The notes beneath the pieces were generated by a model. It was not told where the DNA came from and ran no database searches. It saw only the letters and a list, made by a program, of their open reading frames with translations. From Massospora cicadina (Eukaryota > Entomophthoromycota > Entomophthoromycetes > Entomophthorales > Entomophthoraceae), in assembly GCA_022478985.1 (NCBI GenBank), contig JAKSZP010014546.1, forward strand, positions 62,001 to 126,000: 64,000 bases of DNA, in the 5' to 3' direction. Position 1 is the stretch's first letter. Every line of letters begins with the position of its first letter. This document shows positions 46,100 to 56,686 of the stretch, in pieces. Both the position numbers and the translations under genes were made by a program.

Positions 46100-46460
46100 T
46101 AGATGATGGAAAAGTCATAGTTTTGAAGTTTTAACGCCCATCGGGATAACCTCCCATTGGGGTCATTCATCTGCTGTAGCCATCACAGGGAAGCATGGTC
46201 AGTAAATATAGTGAAATGTTTCCCATATGGATAAGGTCAGAAATGCTTAATAGCTAATAATACCGCCAAGCAATTACATTCAATAACGTTATAGTTGCAT
46301 TAAGCTCTTGTTAGAGTTTTGCTATAGTAGGCGATAGGATGGTCTACCAAGTTTTTGTCATGCTGTGATAGTATGGCTCCAATGGATATATCACTAGCAT
46401 TAGTAAAAAGAAGAAAAGGTTTATCAAAGTTGGGATGTATAATTACTGGAGAGTGGGAGA
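46100..46460 (-). pseudogene. RNase H of element C
   Basis: Minus-strand pieces NASDISIGAILSQHDKNLVD, VIECNCLAVLLAIKHF, HFTIFTDHASL and RLSRWALKLQNYDF match element D's RNase H closely. Stops interrupt it, for example before CNYN and WLQQ. Confidence 0.75.
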
Positions 46461-46476
46461 GAGAGAACGTAATTGG

Positions 46477-47200
46477 TCAAAGGCCTGCTGTTGCTCTTCT
46501 TTCCACTGGAAGGGTATCCATTTCTTCAAAAAATTTAAGAGTCTCTGAGGTGTTGGCAAAATGGGGGATGAACTGGCAATAATATTCCACCATCCCTAAT
46601 AAAACTTGTATATATTGTAGAGATTTAGGGGGACATTTTGGAAATGGCCAGGACTTTATCATCAATTAAAGATATTCCAGATTTACATAACTTATGGCCT
46701 AAGAAATTCATTTCATTATGAAATAAGGAGCATTTTGATGGCTTTAGTTTTATGTGAGGCTTGCCTTAACAGCTGGAAAACTTGTCTGAGATGATCTATG
46801 TGTTTGGTAAAGGTCCTTGAAAAAATGGTGATATTGTTGAGATAAACCAACACATAAGAACTATTTAAATCACCTAAAATTCCGTCCATGGCGTGTTGGA
46901 AGGTGGCAGGGGCGTTACATAACCCCTGCGGCATTCAAGTGGGCTTAAAAATCCTTCACTTGTGATGATGACACATTTTTCCCGATCTTCCAGTGATAAA
47001 TCAACTTTCCAGTACCCGCTGGTGAGATCCATAGCCAAAAAATAGTTGAAACCTGACATCAAGCATAAGGAGTCATCTATACGCAGCAATGGATAGCTGT
47101 CTTTTCTGGTTATTGAATTGGTGCGGCGATAATCCATAACAACATGGTGACCATATCCTTCTTATGAATTAATAGAAGCGGGGAAGCCCATGGGCTTTTA
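46477..47200 (-). pseudogene. Reverse transcriptase of element C
   Basis: MDYRRTNSITRKDSYPLLRI (47137), FLAMDLTSGYWKVDL, MPQGLCNAPATFQHAMDGIL (46934), LVYLNNITIFSRTFTKHI (about 46830) and the thumb segment YCQFIPHFA (about 46570). The catalytic YLDD reads YLNN, so both Asp codons have changed. A frameshift lies near 46930. Confidence 0.8.
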
Positions 47201-47824
47201 GAAGGCATAAGTAACCCAGCTTCCAACAGTTTCTGTAGCTCTAGGGCACATGAGTTCCTTGACTTTAGATTTTCTGTAGGGCCAAGATTTTAATAAAGAA
47301 TGAGCCTCAGTCTTTATTTGGTGAATTACCCCAGAATTTTTTCCATAATCACTTGGTCCTGAGGAAAATATATTGCAATACTCCTCAAGGAGGTCTTTGA
47401 CGTTCTGTTGCTCATTAGGGGTGTGATTGTCACCAATTCTACTTACAACTAGAGCTATGGTGGGTAGGGGGTCGAACCCCTGAATTTTTTAACTAGCCAA
47501 AACAACTCATATCAGCGATATTTTTGATAGGGCATAGTTTTACATAAGCAATAGGGGCATACCGAGGGACTTGTATGGTTTGATCTATTAGATTCCCTAA
47601 TAATATAGATAAAGATTTCCTATAAGCAGGATCCAAAATCACAGGGCAGGTCAACGCTTCTTTGATTGAAGGATTTCGGTGGCCCTTAGCATCAAAACTT
47701 GGTTAGGATTGATGTGAATTATGATCCCCATATCCACAATAACTTGTGAGCCAGAGGGTATTGTGGTAGATGAGGGGCATACATAGGGACCCCATCTTCA
47801 GCATCCACAGCCTCAGGGGGTAAC

Positions 47825-49060
47825 TTAAATTTTGCCTCCTAAGACTTGATATTTGACCTTACAGATGAAGGACGAGTAATTGAGAATGCATGTTCGTTTT
47901 TTGGGGGCTCTTTTACAGTGGATAGGGAGTTTGATAATTAATTGGATCTGATACCCTATTTGTGGAAGGCATTTTTCTTTGTGTTTGATGATGCAGTTAA
48001 ACTCCTGCATCAGTTGGACCCCAATAAGAATATCATAATTATTGTTTTCTAATGCAATAGCAGGGGCAGTAATTAAAAGCTTTCCTTTTTTAGTACTAGT
48101 GGTGCCCAACTCAAAAGGGGAGCTGCCATGCATCTTTATTTGCAAATGGGCCAAACAAAGGGATTATCATAAATTAATAAAATTCCTAATATAGCCCCTA
48201 GGTTATCAGCCTAGGAAGCCATATCAGATGGCGAGGAGGCTTTGGGGAAACTTTTGTCCAGATCCCGCTTTAGCTGGAAGACCATGGCGGACAGCATTGG
48301 GGTGGGAGCATCAATGACATGGGGCATAAGGAGGTATAGTTGGAGTTTATCTTCATTAATGAGGCTGGCAGTGTCCATCGCCTCAACGTATTGAGCAAGT
48401 TGATGCTCAGCAAAAATGATGAGAGCCAGCACACAAGTAAATGACTTGATATGCCAGCAGGTTTTGGGATAATTGGAGTCAAAAAGAGAAGTTTTTGCTG
48501 CATCGATGCAAGCATGGCTTGCACCAAATGCAAGCTCCTCATTTTTTTACTTTGCATCTTCCTCAAAATCATGAGGAAAATTGAGGATAGGAATACCCTA
48601 GACAAGGGGCTCCATTGCCCCATGGAGTTGCTGGCAGAGGAGGGTGTTGGCTGGAGCAGCTGCAGCTGCAACTGCCATTTTGTTAATATTCATATAAATG
48701 GGAAACCCATTTTTGGATGAAAATGGCGGGAACGCGATTTGGGAGGATCAATGAAGAACTCCTCCAAAGCAAAATCAGGTCTAATGTGGTATGGCTGTTC
48801 ATCCTCATCAATCCATTTGAGAGCCTCTTTTGGATTGGATAATTAATTAAAAGCTTTCAAAATGGAGAGGTAAGGTGGAATACATCTTAATTGCTTTAGT
48901 TCTCAACTACCAGCTGTCCCATATTCAGCATCATGAATCAAGTCTGGAGCCATTTTTATATAATGGTTAAGTCTGGAGGATATAACATTAACTGGTGAGC
49001 CAATATCAATAATTGCCAAGACTTTAACATTATGAACGACTACCTCTACTCAAACCACTA
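47825..49060 (-). pseudogene. Protease of element C, split by retroposon R2
   Basis: The N-terminal half (about 49060-48860) has VKVLAIIDIGSPVNVIS with the active-site Asp; the C-terminal half (48084-47825) has ITAPAIALENNNYDILIGVQ and LMQEFNCIIKH. The 759-bp R2 insertion lies between, with GAAAGCTTTTAATTA (minus strand) at both borders, so the two halves were once continuous. Confidence 0.8.
48085..48843 (-). mobile_element. Retroposon R, copy R2 (759 bp)
   Basis: Flanked by TAATTAAAAGCTTTC (48070-48084 and 48844-48858). On the minus strand it encodes the C-terminal part of the R protein: ALKWIDEDEQPYHIRPDF (about 48820), DPPKSRSRHFHPKMGF, LAFGASHACIDAAKT (about 48515), EHQLAQYVEAMDTASLINED (about 48410) and an end at KRDLDKSFPKASSPSDMAS (stop about 48210). 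A 3' untranslated region of about 120 nt with AATAAAG ends at CACCACTAGTACTAAAAAA. No RT or known domain is seen in it. Confidence 0.9.
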
Positions 49061-49213
49061 AAGAGCTAAACCAAGGGTTAATGGCTAGTAAACTTTTGTG
49101 GGGGAGCTGTAGCAAAGCAAGCGGGGGATTTTTTCATGGCCAATCTTGGGAATGTTCAATGCTTTTGAAGGTTTTGTCTGCAAATGCTTGGCTTTCCATA
49201 GAGGAATTGACCT

Positions 49214-50755
49214 TCAAGAGTTGATGGGGTAACTGACCAAAATAAGAATAGGGAAGATGGAGATCTTTATTTCCTTGGATAGAAATTGGTACATCAACTT
49301 CTGCAGGCACCGCTTATACAAAGCAACCTGAAGTACTGGGGATAGAGCTAGAACAAGGGTCGCGAGGCACTTGTTTTCATCAGCATAGGATCCTATTGCC
49401 CATAATGACTGATATTTTGCCGATGTATATTGAAGGGCATGGAAAAAGTCTACAGCGTGATTTGGTCTCTTGCAATGGGTGCAGTATAATGCAGGTGTAG
49501 GAGACTTGGGGGGTGTAACTGCTAGCACATGAGACTGAGGCTTATTCTTATGATTATCAAAAATAGTGGGCTCAATAGGTTTGAGTAGGTCATCTGGAAT
49601 CCCCAAAATAGCTTCTTTAATAAGGAGGAGAGACGCCCAGTTAGACTTCACTGGTTTGAGATAAAGTAGAATGTTAGGCATGTTTTTAAATGCCAAAAAC
49701 GAAGCAGTGATAACATCATTTAAAGTAAGATGCTTTCCTGTGACAATGTTTGTGCTTCAGGGTAAAACCAGTGAGCAACCTCAGTGGCAGTTTCCCCACG
49801 ATTAAAGCTTATATTCATTAAAGTTTACTTTTGTTGGGACAAAGTTAAGTCGCTCCTAAATTCCTGAAGCAAGGCAGTATTGGCATCATCCCAAGTCTGG
49901 AAATGCATTAGGTGAGGTACCATAATGTCTTGAGCTATTAGACTAAGACAGTTAGGTGTTTGAGTCGCTGGGTGTCAGTGGCTTCTTCCATAGATTTTCA
50001 TAACAAAACAAGAAAAAGAAGATGCTCCCTTCACCTGAAACATGCTTCTTTTTTAATGATGGTTTGAATGTGCCACTGGGTGGGTTAAAGGTCGAAAAAT
50101 GTGAACTGACATCAGGGGGACGTTTTCACTTAAAGAGGAACTAATATTACTGGAAGTATCATAAGGGTGGAGGGTGTCCACTTTAGTTTGTAAGTTAATA
50201 TCCTCAACTATTAAATCTACCCAATCATGGGCGGCACAAAGGGATGACTTGGTGGAAACAAGAGGGGATAACTGCCAAATTTTGCTTTTGAGCTCGGTAG
50301 TTGCATCTTTTTTATTTAACTGAGGCAAGCTGACCAGGGGATAGGCATTACTGAAAGAAAGAAATGACATGAAACCTGAACAGGGTCAACTCCATCAAAG
50401 AAAGTTTTTCCACCTCCGGATTGGGACTCAAATTTTTCTGGTTATGTCATGGGTAAGGTTTTCGTGTTATTAGACCTACTAACCGCCAATAGCTTCCTTT
50501 GGCTGGCACCCCAATTGATGTGCAAAGGGCAGGAATCGAACCCACAACCTTCAGGTTGGTAGCCATACGCCCTTACTGACTCGCCTTCCACCCCTCAGTA
50601 GTTGCATCTTGAAGTTTGAGTTGGTGTTGTTCAAGGGCAAGAATTTGTTGCTCCAACCCATGCATTATAGCGGGTAATTTAGTCAAGATTTTAAGGCGTT
50701 CTTGATCTAAAAAGAGATTGGACATCATATTGGTATTGTTCATTTTATTTTTCAC
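49214..50755 (-). pseudogene. Gag of element C, split by a SINE
   Basis: Starts near 50755 (MKNKMNNTNMMSNLFLDQER) with a coiled-coil-like stretch ending LKLQDATTE, where the SINE (50310-50597) interrupts; the frame resumes with TELKSKIWQLSPLVSTKSSL. Further on, a capsid-like part (about 49960-49740: IMVPHLMHFQTWDDANTALL) matches element D. A degenerate zinc knuckle, CTHCKRPNHAVDFF, at about 49470 has lost its last Cys. Stops and frameshifts occur between 50040 and 49700. Confidence 0.7.
50310..50597 (-). mobile_element. tRNA-headed SINE with LINE-derived tail (288 bp)
   Basis: Flanked by GTAGTTGCATCTT (50297-50309 and 50598-50610). On the minus strand it begins with a tRNA-like head: A-box-like GGCGAGTCAGTAAGGGC and a canonical B box GGTTCGATTCC (plus-strand 50532-50542), the internal promoter of RNA polymerase III. 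After a body of about 150 nt it ends with a 40-nt tail that matches the 3' end of the LINE at 19379-24599 at 36 of 40 positions, finishing GTTAAATAAA. This combination indicates mobilisation by that LINE family. Confidence 0.85.
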
Positions 50756-50784
50756 TATGAACTTGGGGTGTACCTGGCAGAAAG

Positions 50785-50807
50785 CAGCAATTTTGTCAGA
50801 CCAAGGG
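50785..50807 (-). promoter_or_regulatory. Primer-binding region of element C
   Basis: Minus strand directly after the 5' LTR reads CCCTTGGTCTGACAAAATTG. TGGTCTGACA is the likely tRNA-complementary part; tRNA not identified, and the offset from the LTR is uncertain. Confidence 0.35.
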
Positions 50808-51312
50808 TGTAATGCCTTGTATCCCTCAATAATTTGAGGCCAGGGACCTGAAGTTTCAGGGTGATATATTATCTGTTTTTTCTTCTCTTGGTCAAAAAGT
50901 CTTTTTCCTGATACTTCGTCTGAAGAGGTAATTCCTAATAAAAATATACCAATTTTTACTCAAAATTGAGAAAAGAAGAGAATAATGCTTATTTTAGTTA
51001 ATGAATCGTTATTAATGATATTTTGTTCAGTAAATCTCCAATCTAAGATCTAGACTCACCCCCCTTGGGTTGGGACCATCTAGTACTAAAAAAAAAGATC
51101 TAGACTCATAACAAATTGGGGATTCAGTGGTAGGTTAGTCATTTTGGTCCAATAGGATTTGCTCATCCCATAGATTGGGTTTGAACCCCAAAACTAGGGC
51201 GTGTAATGTTGTCAGAAATTGCCCCCAATAAGGGACTAGCTATTTGGCTGACTCAGGTTTGATTCCCATCATTGACCTCGTTCAAAACTCCTATTTGGGT
51301 TAGATCCCAACA
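50808..51312 (-). repeat. 5' LTR of element C
   Basis: Starts (minus strand) TGTTGGGATC at 51312 and ends ATTACA at 50808. Contains the 36-bp insertion R4; elsewhere aligned with 44318-44802. Confidence 0.85.
51059..51094 (+). mobile_element. Retroposon R, copy R4 (36 bp)
   Basis: AAGATCTAGACTCA lies on both sides (51045-51058 and 51095-51108). The insert starts CCCCCCTTGGG and ends CCATCTAGTACTAAAAAAA. The other LTR at 44590-44610 (GATAAGATATAGACTCATAA) has no insert and one copy of the site. It represents only the last part of the R 3' untranslated region. Confidence 0.9.
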
Positions 51313-51404
51313 CTGACCGTTGGTTCAGGCCATTGAATCATAGCATGTTCAAGGTGCTGCACTGAGCATATCTCTATCTCTATATAAAAAATTTAAAAAA
51401 ACCT

Positions 51405-51537
51405 AAATTACTGGTCAGTATCTGGACCAATCCTTATAAAATTGGAATGAAACCACCATGGGATCATTCTTTTTAATAAAGATTAATTAAATTGGTCTAG
51501 TAGTTGTAAAGTAATGCACAAACAAACATAGAAAAAA
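51405..51537. repeat. Dispersed repeat, copy 2
   Basis: Counterpart of 38872-39007; shares AAATTACTGGTCAG, CCACCATGGGATCAT and a final CAAACATAGAAAA-like end. Outside element C, next to its 5' LTR. Confidence 0.55.
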
Positions 51538-51545
51538 TATAGGCT

Positions 51546-53295
51546 GTCAGGCTTCACCCCAATGTGAGGGAAGTCTCAACTTTGGGTAGTCAAATGCTGA
51601 TTATTTTAAACACCCCTTATTTATATTTATTTAATTGGTTATTGATCAATTCTTTGTTGGGCTGAAGGCCTGAAATTACTATCAGGTTGGACTAATCTAG
51701 TTCTAATGAATCTGCATTTACCAAGTTAAACATTCCCATGAAATACATGAGATAAAACACCCCAACAACCCCATTTTGATAATTTAGGCGATTTAACCCT
51801 ATTTTCTCCTAGCCCCTATCTTCCCTATCCCTATTAAAGGACTAGGATTATATCACTGAAAGGACCTTTTCTACTATTAGCTTCAATTTTGTTTAATTTA
51901 TAGTTAGAGATTTTGCCAGTTAATATCACAGAGATTTGCCTTGGCAATAGGTAATACTGCCAAAAGATTGACCTAAAGACAAAATTTTACTTGGTGGAAT
52001 CACTGAGGCTACTAACAGCTGACAATTATTTAGCTTTTAAAGGATTTGGCTTTTTTTTTAAATAAAAAGTCAACACAGGTCAAACTTTGAGGACCCTCTT
52101 ATTTTTCAAAATCAGCTAAAAATAGAAAAGTATTTGTATAGTAATATATGATCCCATTGATCTGATTGGCCAGTGCATTCATTAGTAGAAATATTCTTAT
52201 TGGTTAAGCATTGCTTATGCTCAGACAGTGCGTTAATAAGACATATACTTAATGATATAATATTCGTAATAGCATGCAATAAAAACCATTTTAATTGAAA
52301 ACTAAACAAGTTTTATTACTTTCATAATTTTTATAAAATATTAGGTACCAAAAATTCACATAGTGCAGTCCTTCAAAAATTTAGCTAAAACTGGTTGGAA
52401 AAGTACTGAAAAAAGCTAAAAAATAAAAGAGATTGGTCTTAGTATTTTACTACTTTAATCTTATAAAATCACAATTATTCCACATGCTTCAATACTTATA
52501 AAAGTCATTTTTGTGTGTATATGTGGGTAGGTTGGTATGTTACATACCTTCTCCTAAACTACTATACCAAAATTTCTCCAAACATGAGTCTAAGATTTAT
52601 GCAACGTTAGAACCAACGTAGGCAAGCCTTTTCTAATCATATTAAGATATATAAAAGTTATTTTTTGATATGTATATCATATATGATTTTAATAGCAATT
52701 GGTATATCATTTTGCTAACAGTATGGGATTATTCAGTTAACTAGGTAGGTTTATTGGTTTTGGTAAACAGTTTGGTGGTTATCCTATTGTTTTTTTGATT
52801 AAATTACTTCATAAACTCATCAATGGCCATCTAATAATATAAAAGCTAAAATAATAGATTAGAATCAAATGAATAATTATAAACTTATGAGCGCTGGGTA
52901 AATCAGCTAGCTTTATGTATTGGAATGGATGGTGTAAAATGAAATTGATGAATATACATAGTACAGTAAAAAGTAAAGCCCACTAATAGGGGTTAATAAG
53001 ACATCCTCTTTAGTAATGATTTAAGTTTAGTTATTCATTTCCATACCATCACTATTATTTACACTCTGTATCTAAAAGTCCTTAATAATTTATTCATCTC
53101 TAAGAAATTCTGTTACTGTGACTAAGCATTTTATTATAAATATTACTACTTTTTCAAGTATTTTGATGTAATCATTTATAATATCTACATGGCATAGGTT
53201 GTTTGATTTTGTCTCAATCCAATACTTTATAACAACCAAGTTTGGAATATATATTTAAGATGATATGACTAAAGTTTATTATAACATACAGACGA
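51546..53295. other. AT-rich interval, no gene seen
   Basis: About 1.75 kb with no convincing ORF or element motif. The only notable ORF, at 52112-52309 (minus, 65 aa), resembles nothing I know. Confidence 0.4.
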
Positions 53296-56200
53296 GCTTT
53301 TCTCTCTCATTGCAATCATTTTGTAACTTATTCAATTCAAGTCTGATTCTAGTTTGATAATCTCACAGAGGAGATTAGTCTGCGCCCATGTCAGGGAGAA
53401 CTTGGGCAAGTAAGGTAAGAGGAGAAGGTGGTAGGCCCGTGGCCTCAAACGTTCAAAAACGCCCCATAGAAACTGGCAGAATAGAAAAAAATTAAAAAAC
53501 TGGCGGTCACTATTTCCCCAGAAATCCTCACTTGGCAAGCGTGATGCAACCAGTACATCAACACGCCGCATTCCCAACCACTCTTGTCAGTGGAATACGG
53601 AGTCTGTGTGTTTCTGGACATCCAAAAAACAGCTTTATAGGAAAAATTTTGTGGGGATGTGCACAATTTTTTCCTGAACACAGTGTACGTTGCACCTCAC
53701 TCCATGACATGCGGTTGGCTGGACCTCAGTTTCAAAAACAAGGAGGCAGCAGACAAAGCTGCTGCAGTGCGCGTAGTGATTGACCTCCCTGAAGGGAAAT
53801 GGGTCATCAAAACCAAATGCATCAGATGGACAAAATCCAACCAAATTTTCCTCACGTTTGACTTTTTGCCTACTACAGTAAAATGTGCCATTTTGGAGCA
53901 GCACTTGAAAGATGGTCTCACCGTATATGGCAAAATACAATCTTTTGAGATGCTTTTCTTCATGCTGTTGCCACACCTGTGCACCAGCAAAGCCATTGCA
54001 GTTCTGACCCCAACCGAGGAGATTGTGAAGGACCTAACACAGATCCCGCACTCCACATATATTAATATGAAGGGCATACCACCTACCCTTTCCAGGTAAC
54101 CGTGGACAGCGCACCCCCATCTGCACCCACTGTGACGCGTTCAGCCATAAGGCACATGCATGCCCCACCAAGGAGGGCATCACATTCCAAGAGCACCCCT
54201 CAGTGGCCATGGCCAGCGGAGAGGCGCACTACAAACCAACTGTAAGCACCAAAGAGGCTTTCCCATGGGGAGCACAAGGCTGCTACCTACTGGTAAAACC
54301 TATTTCCCCACAAGAGCAGAAGAAGGCCAAGCAGGCCCGCAGGGCCACAGCCAAGGAAGCGGCTAAAGTCACCACCGCTATTCCACACTCCCAACGCCAG
54401 GAGGACATCAAAACCTTCGCGGTGGAAGCAACTCAGGAATCCCACAACCAATCATATTGGGAAGCCCATGCCGATTTGGCCATCCAATCTGAGGATCCAA
54501 TGGGTGACTCAATCTCATCCGATCTTTACAACTAAGCTCCAGTTGAAACCAACTTGGGATCCAACCTACCTGAACTTTTTTTTGACCCAATTGTTGGTGC
54601 ACTAAACTCATACGCACCACAAAAAATTCATTTGATGTCGGGGAAACAAAAAGTGAAGGCAAAAGCCAACGCGAACCTTTCTGCTAAAATTAACAAAACT
54701 ACTGATAGCATTGCTGCAAACTCCCGCGCTGCCATGAAGGCCCATGGGGATCTAGAGGAGGCTAGTGGGCCCAGGTGCCCACCCCCTCACACCTAAGGTG
54801 CGATGGGGGAAACCTTTACTTGAGGGACATTGAATATTGCCGGACTCAAGGCCTCGCCATTCTGGGCTAGGAAACTGAGTTTTTTACAAAAAAATTTACC
54901 CGTGGATATCCTGGCCATCCAGAGTCCCACTGTCCAAGAGGTTCCAAGGATGCTTGGAAAACCATGCTCCTCCCATCCCTATCCTTTTGGTCAGAGCGCT
55001 GTCAGGTGCTAGTTAAGAAAAACAATTTTTTCAAATTTCTTATTGTCAGAATCTTTGTTAAATGGCTGAGTCCTTGTTGTTACTTTCTCGTGGGCTGACG
55101 TGGAACATGCTATCATCAACATCTATGCCCCAACCTGTGCATGAGAGCGTCAGAAACTTTTCTTATTTGTCAAATCCCTCACATTACCCCCAGACCCTTT
55201 CATAGTCGACGACATGAACTGTTGGCTAAACACACCCACAGACCATTGGTCTTCCTCCTCCCACGCCCCCCAGGGTCACGTAGAACTTCGCGTTCTAAAG
55301 GCTACCCTTGTGTTAATGGATGCGCTGCCGCGGCGAGCCCTGCTGCTCAAAAACATGATGCACCCCCACGTCCACAACAGCCAATTAAGGTCCATAACCT
55401 GCATCGACCTTATCCTTATGCCAGCGAAATTCCAACCTCACATTTCCCACTTCCAAACAACAAAAATTGAATTCTCCAATCACCGGCTGGTCTCAATAAC
55501 CTACCCCCTACCTTTCACAGTGGCTAAGGCCCCATATTGGTGCAAACTCCGCCCTCCCAAACTTGCATCGCCAGGATTTTCCACTTGGGTGGAATCAGCA
55601 ACTTTGGCAAAAGAGTTTGTTACACCGTTTTGCACGGACCCCATCTTCACATGGGCAGCCTTCAAAGAGGATATCATCCGCCACTCTCACCACCTCTCCT
55701 CCTGACGCTCACAAGCCACATCAGCTGTCATTTCGCATGCTCTGGCAGAGTTGGCACACCTGTAGTCCAACATCCCAGCCACAGGATACAGCCCTGCATG
55801 GGGCCAGAAGTGGGTGGAGGCAGCCACCCACCTCAACGCGCTCTAAAGGCAACACAAACATCGGGTTTGTGTTCAGTACAGGGCCAAACGCATTACAGAG
55901 GGCGACAAGTGCACCGCATATTTTTTTAAAAAATTTCGCACCACACCAGAGCGTGGCCTGCACACAGGTGCAAAGATTGGATGATTTCATTGCGAATACA
56001 CCAGCTGAAGTGGCAATCAAAACACAAAAGTATTACTCTGAGCTATAAAAATCTGAGCCAATTCAGCCAGCTGAAGTAGCAGAATTTTTGACTGAACCCA
56101 CATCTGCACCGTTTCCTGATACCCAGGAATAATGAATTTGATTACTCTAAATGAATTATGGACAGCCATCCATGGTGCACTAAATTGGAAATGCCCAGGC

Positions 56201-56686
56201 TTAGATGGCATTCCATATGAATTCTATAAAAAGTACTTCAAATATATATCCCCACTACTGCTTGCCTCACTTAACCAGAGCCTTCTGGAAACGCGCCTCC
56301 TACCAGGAGGACAAGAGGCTTCACTGTCACACTCTTCAAGAAAGGGGACAAGCTAGACTTAGCCAACTGGCACCCAGTTCTTTAACTAACACGGTTACAA
56401 AAATTTTAACAAAAATCATGGCTAACCGTTTAGGGATTGTAGCATCTGCCACCTTCTCCCCAGAACAATTCAGTTTCATACCCTGAATGTCGATCTGGGA
56501 CAACGTGCTCTCTGTGGCTAACGCATGCCAGTCCTCAGCCTCTGGGGCACTTGTATCCTTGGACCAACAGAAGGCCTATGATAGAGTAAACTGAGAATAC
56601 CTCAGGGCCTGCCTCCATCAATTCCGCTTACCCACTCGCTTCATCAACTGGGTAATGCTGCTCACAGAATCTGCAACAATGGCAAA
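53296..56686 (+). mobile_element. LINE copy, plus strand, left arm of inverted repeat
   Basis: Related to the LINE at 19-24 kb. It begins at the LINE 5' end (GCTTTTCTCTCTC). ORF1, frameshifted, from about 53540 to 54540: YINTPHSQPLLSVEYGVCV, LTFDFLPTTVKCAILEQHL and a CCHC knuckle CTHCDAFSHKAHAC (about 54120). ORF2: endonuclease from about 54825 (GTLNIAGLKAS, a frameshifted IQ-SPT site, DDMNCWLN near 55212, CIDLILMPAK, SNHRLVSI) and RT start (AIHGALNWKCPGLDG near 56155, QKAYDRVN near 56570). It breaks off in RT at ESATMA (56686), before the FADD motif. No 3' end. Confidence 0.85.

Larger units (their letters stand above)
44318..51312 (-). mobile_element. Ty3/gypsy element C, host to four later insertions
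   Basis: Minus-strand element with 5' LTR 50808-51312 and 3' LTR 44318-44802, gag, protease, RT, RNase H and integrase in gypsy order. It is related to D (gag, protease and RNase H align). No matching 5-bp flanks were found (ATGGG versus CTGAC). Later insertions: retroposon R5 in the 3' LTR, R2 in protease, a SINE in gag, R4 in the 5' LTR. RT active site YLDD reads YLNN, and the second integrase Asp is Asn. Confidence 0.85.

Noticed and set aside
50520..50600. A functional tRNA gene (B box GGTTCGATTCC with an upstream A-box-like sequence)
   Set aside because: It lies within a 288-bp unit with target-site duplication and LINE tail, and I could not fold a complete cloverleaf; a SINE head explains it better.
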